Shown here: positions 1 through 11,826 of the stretch, piece by piece
Layout of the letters: each line of letters opens with the position of its first letter
How positions within the stretch are numbered: position 1 is the stretch's first letter
From: Voacanga thouarsii
Lineage: Eukaryota; Streptophyta; Magnoliopsida; Gentianales; Apocynaceae
Length of the DNA stretch: 64,000 nucleotides
Assembly (NCBI GenBank): GCA_026120185.1
Contig: JANUWF010002057.1
Span: 930,001-994,000, forward strand
Direction of reading: 5' to 3'
Translations under genes and position numbers: made by a program
The notes under the pieces: model-generated
Told to the model about the DNA's origin: nothing
The model's input: the letters and a program-made list of their open reading frames with translations, nothing else
Databases searched by the model: none

Positions 1-311
1 AGTACACAAAGATATCATCTATGAATATAACTACAAAATTATTTAGGTAAGGCCAAAATGTTCGATGCATCAAGTCCATGAAAATAACAGGAGCATGAGT
101 AACACCAAAGTGCATCACTACAAACTCAAAATGCCCGTATCGGGTGTTAAATACAATTTTCGATATGTCTTTTTCCCGAATCTGGACTTGATAATATCCT
201 TGCCTTAAGTCTAATTTTGAAAAACATCCTGCTCCCCTGTAACTGGTCAAACAGTTCATCAACTATGGGCAACGGATATTTATTTTTTACCGCCACTGCA
301 TTCAACCCTCG

Positions 312-379
<68 letters not shown>

Positions 380-660
380 CTCATCTTTCTTTCTAACAAA
401 CAATGCAGGTACTCCCCAAGGTGAAGTACTAGGACGAAAAAATTCTTGCTCCATTAATTCTTGTACTTGTTTCTTAAGCTTCTATAATTCTGTAGGTGTC
501 ATTCTATAAAGAGTTCTCAAAATTAGTTCTGCCAATGGCACTAAATCAATGGAAAACTCTACCTCTCTCTCAGGCGGTAACTTCTTCAATTTCGTTGAAA
601 AAAATATCTAAATATTCATTCACGACAGGAACATCTTCGGATTTCTTAACCTCTCTTAGC
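1..660 (-). pseudogene. Ty3/gypsy reverse transcriptase fragment (chromovirus-like)
   Basis: On the minus strand this reads as the N-terminal half of a Ty3-type reverse transcriptase. Near 660 it starts with the linker typical of the protease-RT junction. It continues through a recognisable '[18 protein letters not shown]' block (about 385-445) and the 'NKYPLP' block (about 275-300). It reaches the catalytic box as FIDD (about 15-30), where Ty3 elements usually have YIDD or FIDD. In-frame stops and frameshifts are present (one stop near 485; frame changes between 130 and 230), so it is dead. The piece runs off the left edge of the window. A TA microsatellite interrupts it. The family call rests on motif order; chromovirus membership is inferred from motif wording. 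Confidence 0.85.
315..375. repeat. (TA)n microsatellite inside the RT fragment
   Basis: About 60 bases of almost perfect TA dinucleotide. It lies exactly where the RT fragment should encode the residues joining the 'KKD' block to 'YRxLN'. The repeat seems to have expanded within, and replaced, those codons. Confidence 0.95.
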
Positions 661-679
661 TTATGAATTACCTAAGGAT

Positions 680-1119
680 ATGTCAAAAGAGAGATTAGGA
701 GGAGTATTGATGCAAGAAAAGAAGGTAATAGCTTATATCTCTAGAAAATTGAAACCCTATGAGGAGAATTACCCTACACATGACCTGGAGTTGGTGGCTA
801 TTATGTTTGCTCTTAAGAGATGGAGACTGAGTTTGAAGTCTTCACCGACCACAAAAGTTTGAAGTATGTCTTTACCCAGAAGGATTTGAATATGAGACAA
901 TGACGATGGATGGAATTTTTGAAAGAATTTTGGTGTCCAATTAAGTATCATCCTGGAAAGGCAAACATAGTAGCGGATGCCCTTAGTAGGAAGGCGAACT
1001 TATCAGCTCTTCAGATGATACAAATTCCAGAATTGAAAACATTTGCAGTAGACGGAGGAATAAAGTTGAGTAATATTTCTATTCAACCAATTTTCTTACA
1101 ACAATTGAAGGGAGAATAA
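680..1119 (+). pseudogene. Ty3/gypsy RNase H fragment
   Basis: On the plus strand this encodes the RT-associated RNase H of a Ty3 element. The opening '[11 protein letters not shown]' matches the family's DASxxGxGxVLxQ block, followed by '[18 protein letters not shown]' and '[16 protein letters not shown]'. After a frameshift near 830-860 come '[10 protein letters not shown]' and 'YHPGKANIVADALSRK'. Two frames are needed and a TGA interrupts near 900, so it is not functional. It lies head to head with the minus-strand RT fragment at 1-660, although the two domains are consecutive on one strand in a normal element. Confidence 0.88.
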
Positions 1120-2280
1120 GATAAAGATGAAGAGCTGCACGAATACTATCCGGGTTACTGGGGGCATTTCTGTTATTTTGATCGCATTTGCGATTTTGAC
1201 TGTAAATTTGATCAAATAGAGAAGGAATTGAAGAATTTAAGTATTGCCAATAGATTTAGTAGAATTTTTAGAGTTGAATAGTAGAATAAAATATTTTTTT
1301 GTTTCGGGCCCGATTTTGGTCATTTCTAAAGAAAAAAGAAAATCACGGTTAAAAACGATATGTGTGGCATTTTGTGATTGGTAACTCATGGACATGTGTC
1401 AATTTATGAGAGGTTGCATGAAAGATTCATGCAAAATGCATGGAATTAAAGAATTACAAAATAAATGAAAAATTATGTGTAATTTTGTAATTAGAACACA
1501 TTACTTGTAGGCCCATTTGATTAAGGTCTTGAGCAATGTGATTGGCTAATGTTTGGACCATGAGAAGATGAATGAATGGCTGAAAATTAGCCAAGAATTT
1601 CGGTAGCCATGCAAGAAGAAATGGAGAGAATTTTTGTGGAGGAAAAAAAAGTGATGGGTGTGTAAAAATTTCATTGAAACACACTTAAACATGTCCACCA
1701 TACAATTAATGAAAATGAGAAATAAATGGATAATATTTGACTAAGAATGATGGTTGAGGAGCTGAATTTCAGCAAGAAATTCGTCCCACAAGGCACATTA
1801 TCAAAAAGGAAACGTTTGGACCTAAACTGCTGTTACTGTAGTATCGTCCTTCTATCGTAGGTCTGCTCAATTCCAGATCCTACAAAAGGATAAGATAAAA
1901 GACACGTATGAATGAAAAATCACCCAGTGAGTCGCGTGTGTGCTAGTGCTTTATGAAAGAACAGAGTACATAAAATTCTTGTGGTGAAAACATTTCAATT
2001 TCCATTCATTTTCCAACTACAAATAATTTCAAAACTCTTTAAAGAATAGTTTATTCAGAACTCAATCATTTTTTAAAAACGGTGTTTCAGTTTCAAAATA
2101 TTGCCCCGATTTTCAAATCACAGACACTTTTCCAACAGAAGGTCGGCCCGCATGCAAAGTTCACAAGGCTTTGCCTTTGACATCACATTCTTATTGTACT
2201 AAGAATACAAACCTATAGTACTCAACTGTGCATTACCGGAAGGATAAGTACAAACAAGCACAATATCAAGTAATTCAGAA

Positions 2281-2420
2281 TGTTTTTCTTACTACCATAA
2301 GCCCAGGGATTCCAATACCAACCTTACTCACCATAAGTCGGGGAACCTAATACCAACCTTACTCACCGTTATCAATACCAACCTTACTCACCCTTATCAA
2401 TGCCAACCTTACTCACTGTA
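2281..2420. repeat. Short tandem array, core AATACCAACCTTACTCACC
   Basis: The core 'ataccaaccttactcacc' (or 'atgccaacc...') occurs four times at spacings of roughly 25-36 bases, separated by short variable linkers. It lies in the LTR-like sequence. The related LTR at 15290-15340 has the same region without the array, so it seems to have amplified locally in this copy. Confidence 0.8.
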
Positions 2421-2859
2421 CAACTTATCTCAATGTCTTGTTACCCCGTTTGGAGTAAGACAATCCCTAGAAGTAGGCCAGGTTACTAGGGCCGTCTAAC
2501 TCTAACATAGGCTAGTACAAATATCAAAATTCTTACTGAGTACTCAATGTTACCAATGCCAACCTCTTCTGACTGATCACGCCAGAAGATTATCTGATCT
2601 CATAGGATTTTTAAAATAAATATTTTTAGGGCAAAATAACATTTTTCAAAATTTGATCCCACTGACTCGCAAGTTAGATCATCATTTACATAGGCTCCGT
2701 AGGGCCAATCAATTCATTCCATAGGCACATCAGGCCAATAAAATAATTTTCGGGATCAAAATGTTGTTTTCTAAAGGTTAATCTCATTACGAGAGATCAT
2801 TTTCTAAAATCATGTCAAAACGGGCTAAAGAATTCTTTTTATACATCAAAACAGGTTTC

Positions 2860-3135
2860 TAGGAGTATTTGGGTCATTTAACCCATACTCGATCACAAAA
2901 TTTATTTCCAAGGGCGTTTGAGTTATTTTACCCATACTCGATTCCAAAAGACTTTCCGAGGGTATTCGGATCATCTTACTCTTACCCGATTTGAAAAGTA
3001 TTCACAAGAATTCTAATAAGGATATTTTGGTCATTTACCGAATACCTGATTCTAAATGTTTTCATAAAACATTCCAATAAGGACATTTGGCTCATTTTCC
3101 AAATACCCGATTCCAAGAGGAACTCATTTTAAGAA
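2860..3135. repeat. Diverged tandem repeats of about 60 bases
   Basis: Each unit carries a variant of 'gg(g)tcatttaacccatactcgatt' followed by a phased 'ccaag/ccgagg...' linker. Units fall near 2868, 2925, 2965, 3025 and 3085. They are degenerate but recognisable by eye. They lie in the decayed LTR. Confidence 0.65.
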
Positions 3136-3713
3136 ATCCATAATTCTAATCCCAAAAGATGATTAAAATCAAAGTTTCCAAACACATTTCTATAAAATAT
3201 TCCAATAACAGCATTCCAGTCGATTTATGAATACCCGATTTCAAAGATTACCATTTTTCAAAAATTCCAAGTATTTAATCCAAAAATGACTAAATTCACA
3301 AAATTCATACTTTAATCATCCATTAAGGTTTTCAAGCCAAATATGAAGTTCATTCATGCTCAAAATGGCATAAAACAAGAACATCGATAATCTCATTTGA
3401 TTTCAATAATGAGGGTTTATGAGTTTTTCTCACTACCATATTAGAGTTCTATAAAGGCTCAGAAACATTGAAATTGAAGAGGTGCTTTTAGTGAGGAGCC
3501 TTGGATAAATATCTTTAATTGATTTTGATGACAGTGTGATAAACAATTGATCCGCTTTTGATAATAGTGTATGAAAAAAGACATGTATGCTATTTTCTGA
3601 AATTGCAATGGTAAGGAAGAAGAAGAAGAAGAAGGGAAAACCTAGGAAAGAGAAGGAAGAAAAGTATAACACCCCTAATATATATCATACTGGAAGCACG
3701 TAACAAGTTTCGA

Positions 3714-4676
3714 TGTTGCCTCATCCATTTCCCAGACAATGGGACTTTATAACAATCAAAGCCAAAAAGGAAAAAAAAAAATAACTACATTAAAGTTGAC
3801 CAAAACTTAAGTCGTAGTATACATCCAAAAGATAATACAGCTGCATGTACTTCAACATATGCTACTTACGAGCTGTGAGAATAATATACATAGAGCTGTA
3901 GGGTGTGCAGACCCAAAAGTGTATGAATGACTTCAAGAATGCTGGCTCTCGATTCTGGATCCTAAAAAATATAGAACACAAGGCATGTATGAGTAATTTA
4001 CACTCAGTGAGCCCCGTATGTACTATTATTTTTCTCATAAAACAACAATAGAAGTTTATTGCATTTTTACACTGAAAATAACTCTCAACTTAATAGAGTA
4101 AAATTTAATTAAGAATTGTTCAAAATTTTAGGTACGTTTGGAAAATCAAATTTTATCAACATTATTACCCTACATTTTCAGAAAAAGTAAGCATTTCTCT
4201 CAATAGAATGTCACCCTGCGTGTAAAGCTCACAAGGCTTTGGTGTCGCCTCGTCCATTTCTCAGACAAGAGGTCTTTATAACAATCAAAGCTAAAAGGGA
4301 AAAAAATAATTCTATTAAAGCTGACCAAAACTTAAGTCGTAGTATACATCCAAAAGATAATACAGATGCATGTACTACAACACATACTACTTACGAGCTA
4401 TGAGAATAATATACATAGAGCTACAGGGTGCACAAAACCAAAAGTGTAAGAATGATTTCAAGAATGTTGGCTTTTGATTTCGAATCCTAAAAAAACAGAA
4501 CATAATGCATGTGTGAGTAATTTACACTTAGTAAGTTTTGTGTATGCTATTGTTTTTCTCATGAAACAACAATAGAAGTTTATTGCATTTTTCCATTGAA
4601 AATAACTCTCAACTTAATAGAGTAAAATTTAATCAAGAGTTGCTCAAAATTTTAGGCACGTTTGGAAAATCGAATT
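3714..4676. repeat. Tandem duplication, period about 530 bases, inside the long LTR
   Basis: The segment starting near 3714 ('gcctcatccatttcccagac') recurs from near 4244 ('gcctcgtccatttctcagac') and is collinear over its whole length. The second unit is cut at 4676 by the copia insertion and finishes on the far side, at about 15058-15150, where the 'ttatcaacattgttgctccac' block matches 4157-4240. The duplication therefore predates the copia insertion. Confidence 0.85.
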
Positions 4677-6179
4677 TGATAAACCTTAAGGGGGGAAAAT
4701 AAGATTTATGGCAAACAAATACAAATTTTCAAAGTTTTTTAAAAACCTATAAAAAACAACCGAAAATGTGTGTGTGTTGAAAAATAGATTTTCTGTATAG
4801 CTTTAAGTATGCAACCAAAGATCTTTCAAAACTCCACTAAATGATGAGAATACAGACTATATTAAAGATGGATAAATAAAGCATCAACAACCGTTTCACT
4901 CTACTACATAAATGTCTTTAATCAAATCAGTGAATGCAAGAAAGAATACAATGTTTTCAAATAAGATGAATAGTAAAATCATGGTTATAAACTTTAAAAT
5001 AAATGCAAGAGAGTAGACCCAATGATTTATAGTAATTTGATTTTCAAATGATCTACATCCACTACCTTAAACATACACATAAGGATTTCTACTCAACCAC
5101 TAAAACCTTTTTTTCCCAAATTAATGGTGATAAGCAATACCAATATTATAATAGAGAGTCACCACACTTAATTTTACTCTCAACCTCTATACATCTAACA
5201 ATCAAGGCTTACCCTCAATTGAGTTTAGTTTCCAAACCTTGATATAATTCAAATTAAAGAGAAAATGTAGAAATAGCTTACAAATTGAGCAGATATAAAC
5301 CAACTAGAGTACTTTTACCTTTTTACCTTTAGAACAATAGATCTCACTTTGAAGCACAATAGAGATGAGGGATTTTTTTTTTCAAAAGTCTTAAGATGTT
5401 TCTGAAAGTATTAGAGCAAATTCTTGCTGAAAATCGCGTTTAAATGGCTTTTATAGAGGCAAAAATCAAGACTATAACGGTTAGTTGTTGCTTTCAGGTT
5501 TTACAGGGATTTTGGACTTACAAGGTAAAAAATTATGCGTTTGAAAGGTGCGTCCATAAGTTTACTTTATACTGAAATACCTATTTTGAAATTCTGTAGG
5601 CTTTGGTCTTGCAAGGTAGAAAGTTGTGCATCCGAAATGTGCGTTCAAAACAACACTTTATGCCATGAAGTATATTTTGAACAACTTTAGATTTAGGCAC
5701 TTTGGAAACATACTTTGGATGGGAGTTTTGGATTCAAAGGTCCGTCAAAACCACTCAACTAAGTTTTTATAAAATCAAAAGCTTTTCTTCTAAAATTCTT
5801 TTTATGATCAAGACTGGAATTAAAAATACCCTCTTTTTGAAATAATTTTGAGTGCTTCAATATGAAATAAATTAAACTTAAAATAAAAAGACATAGGAAA
5901 TGCAAATAATACATTGATCATAATTTCCTAGTTTATAATTTTTCAAAAGTCTTCATAGTATGCCACTCCTTTAGGTAGGATCTTGACTTGATCAATCCTT
6001 CTTGGATTTTATCATCTATGAGTTGCTTTGCAATCCTATTAGTAAGACTTTAAAGAACCTTGATCAAACATGCCATTTCCAAAAATCTTATCACATACAA
6101 ATCATACATGTTAGTCCATATCAATATTTGTCATTAATCAAAATATAGGAGAAAGCCTCTTAGACTAACAAGGCTAACA
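4677..6179 (-). repeat. 3' LTR of the Sirevirus-like element
   Basis: 1503 bases. In plus-strand reading it starts 'tgataaacctta' and ends 'aggctaaca', giving TG...CA ends. It is collinear with 13598-15052 throughout, including the 'tcaacaaccgtttcactctactac' block (4886 and 13799). It is longer than the partner mainly because the partner lost about 9 bases of its terminal 'taacaaggctaaca' and has a few small internal deletions. Substitutions are frequent, so the insertion is not recent. Confidence 0.9.
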
Positions 6180-6193
6180 ATCTCCCCCTTTTT
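6180..6193 (-). promoter_or_regulatory. Polypurine tract of the Sirevirus-like element
   Basis: On the minus strand this is AAAAAGGGGGAGAT, directly abutting the 3' LTR start (TGTTAGCC). It is the expected plus-strand priming site. Its position fixes the LTR boundary at 6179. Confidence 0.85.
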
Positions 6194-6985
6194 GAATGAT
6201 GACAAACTTGATGGATTGTAACAAGAAAAATAATGTAAGCTTGTATGAACATGTTAAATCGAGAGATATAAGAGTTTATATTCATTCGATGCATGATCTC
6301 TCAACATAAAGCTCAAAGAGTGATTATGAGATAGGATTAAAAAAGTTTAAGCATAGTCTCATACACCAAGCTCAATGAGCCTATAGCCCTACTAACCTTC
6401 TTATCCTCCTTCCTTCTTTGAAATGACTATTTTACAAGAAAATAGCCGAGTAATGGTCATTGGATATAAAATATGTTAGCACAAAGATATAACGCAAATA
6501 TATATATGTACATATAGAGGTGTAGAAGATAGAACATATTTATTAATACTCCCTCTTTCTATATGTATATGAGCAGTAGATAGAAAGATACTTATAACAT
6601 TATGCATTAGTAGGTAAAATTGGATTTGTGATTTTGGACTTCCAAAAAGTGTGTCAAAAAAAAATCTAGATACAACCTTTGAATAAACATTTTTAGGCTA
6701 GGCTTTTGGATTTAGAATTACTCCTCCTGTGTCTGTGTAGGGTCCAAACAAAATCTCACCAATTATATATGATCCAATCATCTATATTACAGATCAATCC
6801 CAATCTCACTCTTTCGTATTTTTCTCCCCCTTTTGTCATTAGTTAAAAAAAGTTAGAAACAAAAACAGATAAAATAGATAAATAAAAACAGATAAACAAC
6901 TGTAGTGATAATAAGTACTGGCAGCACACTGTAGAAAAAAATGTTCAAGAAAATGAAAAAAATTGATAGAAGGGGCATCAAGGAA
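6194..6985. other. Untranslated segment between the env-like region and the polypurine tract
   Basis: About 800 bases of AT-rich sequence inside the copia element with no coding similarity that I can see in either strand. It corresponds to the 3' untranslated part of the genomic RNA. Confidence 0.5.
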
Positions 6986-6989
6986 AGGT

Positions 6990-9170
6990 GTTAGCTGATT
7001 TTCTTCATGGTCTTGACACCATGTTTGTTGGTGGAGATTTCTATATCTCCCTGAATCACCACAGGTTCAGGCTAATCATTTGCGCCATTCTTCTTTTTCT
7101 TTCAAGCTAGTCTGCTGGATTAATTTTTTATTGCTCCATGTGTCTGTCGGCGACCTGATGAACTACCAAGTGCAGCTGGTTTGTCTTGCTTAGGAGCAGC
7201 TTCATTAACAGTGGTTACAGTGGTTATGGCAGTAGTAGGTTCTTTAGTTTGCTGAAATAGGATAGCATCAATACCAATATCCTTCTCTGTTGAAGGGATG
7301 ACAATTTCATGTTCTTGTTCCGGTGGAAGGGATTGCTCATTTAAGCCAACTGCAGTTTCAAATTACTTTCCTTCCATATTGGTTAATCTAATTCCCAAAT
7401 TTTGTAGTTCAGCCTTAACTACTGCACTTAGACCGTCTAATTTAGTAGACAAAAGATTCAAAGGATTCAGAATGCTCTGTGTCATTCCATTTTCTTTAGT
7501 CTTCTGCTTGCCTTTACTGGATGATTCTTCTTGAATTTCAACTTTTCTTTTCATCCCAATCGAGGCAGCAGTAGGGGTGTACTCGAATCAAATCAAGCCA
7601 AACTTTAAGATAATCGAGCCAAACTTTATTATTTTCACACGGGGCTTGAATTCGAGCTCAAGTTCGATTCAAATGTCAAATACTGGCTCGAGCTCGATTC
7701 GTTTGAAATACTTTAAAGCTTAACTTCAATCTGAAGTTCGATTATAATAAACTAAAAAGCTTGAATTCGAGTTTAAGCTCGAATTCAAATTTAAATAAAT
7801 AATTTATAATTTAATATGTTATAAACTATATATTAATTAATTAATTAATCGAATATGTTTGCAAGCCTTCGAGCCTAATACTTAGATATTTGAATTCGAC
7901 TCGTTTAAAATTCGAATCTAATATAAAGTTTATATTCGAGCTCGAGCTCGATATTTTGAATTCGAGCCGAGCTCTTATTGAGTCGAGCTCAAACATGTTT
8001 GATAAAAGCGTAATTCATTTACACCCTTAGGCAGCAAGTGCATATTTCTTTTCTTCGATTTTAACCTTAACCAGTTTCTCCTTTTCTTCTTCTTTCGTGG
8101 CATCCCTAAGCAAGGTCCATTGGTTGTCTATTTAGATAAATCCCATTTTTGTCAAAAGAATCTTTGCTGTAGACATTAATATTAGAGTGCTCAGGGGCAA
8201 CTAAACTCATATCAATATTAAAATGCTTAAACAGCTTAGTCAGAAGATTCAGGCAAAGCTGTATTTGAGGTATTCCGGGATTGAATCATCAATTTTGTAA
8301 CCAAAAACCTAAAATTAATTGGTCTGACCTCTGATAAAGCTAACATTAACACCATTTGCATATTACTCATAGAAGTTTTATACCCAAAACTTGGTATTAC
8401 CATGGTTGAAACCATATGGTGAAGTAATCTGCCCATTCCATTTAGCCATTTAGTATTGCGGTCATTTGAATTTTTGAAACTCTTACCACCAGTGAATTTG
8501 CTCTCAAATCTTCTCAATTCAAACAGATTAGATCTCTCAGGCAATTTATTCATCTCAAAGAATTGTATCTCACCATCTCTAATATAAAAAATTTTATTCA
8601 GCATTCGGTGGTCAAACTCAAAATTCACACATCCAACCTGAGATGTGTACAATTGCACCATAAATCCATCCACTGTTTCCTCATATCTTCCTTTTCTCAT
8701 ATTGAAATAAAATTCTCAGACCAGAGTGTGTATAGCTTTTCATTTATGGATAATAATGTTCCCCAACCAAACGATTTAAACAAATTCAAAATATTTGCAT
8801 AATTCAAAAATGCTTCAGCATCAACCCGCTAACCTACAACAATGGTTCTGTACCTAGATATCTAGTCATTATATTCAAACTCACATTTTAAATAAAAAAA
8901 TCAGGGTACCTGAGTATCCGTACTTTTCTCCTCTGGTGGTTGTTCCGATGAAGCGGTTTGAGAAGTAGGTTTATCAACAGCAACTTTCTTGTCCTTTTTC
9001 TTTGCAAGCATTTGAGTGGCACCAAGTAATTTCTTTACCACTGCTTTACTTTTCATGGTCTTCTTTACTTTTGGTTCGGTCTCTTTATTGGGTTTTGAAA
9101 GTTTAGCCATAGCAAACGAAGTTGGAAGGTTTGGTTTGTCTGGTTTTGTTGAGAGAACCACATCCAAAAG
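6990..9170 (-). pseudogene. Env-like (post-pol) reading frame of the Sirevirus-like element, interrupted
   Basis: Downstream of pol on the minus strand lies a further coding region in pieces. A lysine/proline-rich N-terminal part is at 8901-9167. A central 154-residue block is at 8236-8700, with the run 'TKWLNGMGRLLHHMVSTMV' and a following 'LSEVRPINFRFLV'. A hydrophilic, helix-prone C-terminal part is at about 7000-7560. The central block resembles the domain catalogued as 'putative plant transposon protein', found in this position in Sirevirus-like copia elements. Function is unknown; 'env-like' refers only to position, and I see no convincing signal peptide or transmembrane helix. Several stops occur, and the hAT miniature at 7571-8028 splits the frame. 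Confidence 0.6.
7571..8028. mobile_element. hAT-type miniature element nested in the env-like region
   Basis: It starts 'gtaggggtgtac' and ends 'atttacaccctt', giving short inverted ends around (T)AGGGGTGTA. The 8-base duplication AGGCAGCA flanks it (7563-7570 and 8029-8036). The 8-base duplication size is diagnostic for hAT elements. The interior has no coding sequence. It consists of repeated 'tcgagctcgaa/ttcgagc' motifs on both strands that could fold back. Removing it restores collinearity of the env-like frame. Confidence 0.85.
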
Positions 9171-9664
9171 AAAGAGAAAGATATTGTATTAGAATGACAG
9201 CTTTAGATTTTAAAAAAGAAGATAATTCAAATAGAATTGAAATTTTTTGAGCTTTACGAGGTATTAGAGTAGGTAAGTACAATCATGTACGATAAAAATA
9301 TAACTTTTTAGGGATATAAAAAAAAATTATGACAAGGAGAGAAAGTATTTGTAGCTGGAATGGACAAAAAGATCGGATGTTTAGAATTTAAAAAAATTGA
9401 AAATTTTGGACACAGATATTGTCCATTTGATTTGCCTGTCTAAAACGTGTGTCACACGTGGCCATAGGATGCTACGATTTTAGACTTGGAACTCAGTCTA
9501 AAATGCCCATCCGATTTTGACATAGAATATTTTGGCTTGAGAGATGATTCTGGTGAGAGGATTTTAGATTCACTTCGCCCAAACACTGCATCCAAAATCT
9601 CCATCTGAAATTAGAAATCTTCAGCAGCCTACAAGAATAAACAACTAATTCCAGCAAACTCATT

Positions 9665-11826
9665 AGTTACATAATCTGGTAATTCCCGATCCTTTCTTTA
9701 GATGATTGAATCTATCTTTAGCTAGTGGTTCGGTGAATATATTTGCAAGTTAATCATTAGTAGAAATATATTCAACACAAACATCACTCTTAAGTATATG
9801 ATCTCTAATAAAGTGATGCTTAATCTCAAAGTGCTTAGTTCTTGAGTGCTGAACAGGGTTTTTAGTTAAATTTATAGCACTAGTATTGTCATATAGAATA
9901 GGAACACACTTAAAATTAAGACCAAAGTCGAGTAAAGTATGTTTCATCTATAAAATTTGAGCACAACAACTTCCTGCAGCTATATATTCTGCTTCGATTG
10001 TTGAAAGAGACACACAAGCTTGCTTTTTGTTGTACCAAGAGACTAAGGAATATCCAAGAAATTGACAATGCCCACTTGTACTCTTTCTCTTAACTTTACA
10101 ACCTGTATATTCTGTATCCGTGTATCCTATAAGATTAAAAAAGTTAGTTCAAGGATACCATAGACCATAATCATGTATCTCAACCAAGTATCTAAAGATA
10201 TGTTTTATAGCACCTAAGTGTGATTCTTTGGGATAAGATTGGAATCTTACACAAAGACAAACAGAGAACATGATGTCGGGGCGGCTAGTAATGAGATATA
10301 AAAGACTTCCAATCATATCTTGATACCTTGATTCATCTATTTTCTTACCAATTTTATCTTTGTTAAACTTTAATTAAATGCTCATAGGTGTACTAATTTT
10401 CTTTACTTGGTTTATTTCAAACCTTTTGAGTAGTTCTTTAGTATACTTAGCCTGATTTAAGAAGATGACATCCTTAGTTTTCTTAATTTGTAAACCAAGA
10501 AAGGAGTTGAGTTCTTCCATCATACTCATTTCAAACTCTTGTTGCATAGTCTTTGCAAACTTCTTACATAAAGATTTATTAATAGCTACAAAAATAATAT
10601 CATCAACATATATTTAAACAATTAAGAGGTCATCAGAATTTTCAACTTTGATGAATAATGTAGTGTCATTCAAATCTCTTGAAAAATCTTTTGAAAAAAG
10701 AAAGCCACTTAGTCTTTCATACCAAGCATGTGGAGCTCGTTTTAAACTATAAAGAGCTTTAGAAAGCTTAAAAAACATGATTTGAAAAATGTTCATGAAT
10801 AAAACTAGAGGGTTGCTCCACATATGCTTCTTCTTCAATAAAATCATTTAAAAAGACACTTTTAACATCTATTTGATAGAGTATGAAACATTTGAAAGAT
10901 GCAAAAGTGAGCAACATTCTAATATATTCTAATATAGTAATAAGTGCAAATGTCTCATTATAATCAATGCCCTCCTCTTGATTGAATTTTTAGGCACCAA
11001 GTCTAACTTTTTTTTCTAATAACAATACCATACTCATCAAGTTTATTCTTAAATATCCACTTAGTACCAATCATGGGATGGTCAAGTGACATAGGAATAA
11101 ATTTTCAAACTTGATTTCTTTGGAATTGATTCAATTCTTCTTGCATAGTTATAATCCAAAAATCATCACACAAAGCCACTCAATGCAATCAAGTTCAATG
11201 CTTGAAAGTAAGGCAAAATTATCGATAAAGTACCGTCTAATTTTGACACCACAATTTGGATCTCCAATAATTTACTTCTTTGGATGTCCGATTTTGTACT
11301 TCCATTCTTTTGGTAAGATTTGATCAACATGATCTTCAATTCTTTGCTCACTGTTTTTAACTTGTTATTATTCCAATTCTTCTTCTTTGGCATGATTGTC
11401 AAGTGATAGAGCTTTGTGAAGTTCAATGCCATTTTCCTTTGAAGTTCCTATATTATCGTTATCTTTTTTAGAGGAACATATATTAGATTCATCAAATACA
11501 ATATGTATGGATTCTTTCACACATAGAGTTCTTTTATTGTATACTCTATATGTCTTTTTATTGAAAGAGTATCTAAGAAATATAGTTTCATTCGATTTTC
11601 TATCGAATTATTTTTCCTTTTTTCTTGTCTCCAAAGGGGACAAATGTATCATTTGTAGCTTGAATGTCTTCCATTAGTGCTGCATTTCCCATCATATGTC
11701 TAGAGCATCTACTATCCAAGAACTACTTTGTGGAGCTTATTTTTTGCAGTATATGTACCTATACACAGATGGAAAAGTGATTTTTTGTACCCATACTTTC
11801 TTGGGTCCACGAGGGTTAGTAATGGT
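9665..11826 (-). pseudogene. pol: Copia pol: protease remnant, integrase C-terminus, reverse transcriptase, RNase H
   Basis: Minus-strand order. A protease-like 'WIVD...RHMMGN' block lies near 11690-11715, with a frame change at the catalytic position. The integrase C-terminal block follows at 11430-11620 ('YRVYNKRTL', 'SIHIVFDES'). RT covers about 10000-10850, with 'LYSLKRAPHAWYERL' (normally LYGLKQAPRAWYERL) and an intact YVDD at 10599-10610. RNase H covers about 9690-10020, with 'SLSTIEAEYIAA', 'YDNTSAINLTKNP' and 'HFIRDH'. The GAG-pre-integrase HHCC region and the DD(35)E integrase core are missing: the protease block runs almost directly into the integrase C-terminus. Stops interrupt RT and RNase H, including one just before YVDD. 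Not functional. Confidence 0.85.

Larger units (their letters stand above)
1120..3660. other. Decayed long LTR-like sequence of a Ty3 element
   Basis: No coding sequence. From about 1900 on, it resembles the LTR arms at 3900-4230 and 15060-15600. Shared landmarks are the 'cactcagtgag' stretch, a 'gcaaagttcacaaggctttgcc' box near 2150, the 'actcaactgtg' box near 2220 and the 'gagtactcaatg' box near 2540. I read it as a diverged copy of the same long LTR, possibly belonging to the RNase H fragment to its left. Its right end coincides with the insertion of the 3666-18070 element. A short GAA run (about 3613-3635) sits near that end. The segment 1120-1900 shows nothing recognisable beyond AT-rich sequence. 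Confidence 0.55.

Noticed and set aside
2281..3135. Regularly spaced repeats that might look like a CRISPR array
   Set aside because: Spacers are not unique, units are diverged, the context is a plant LTR and no cas genes exist.
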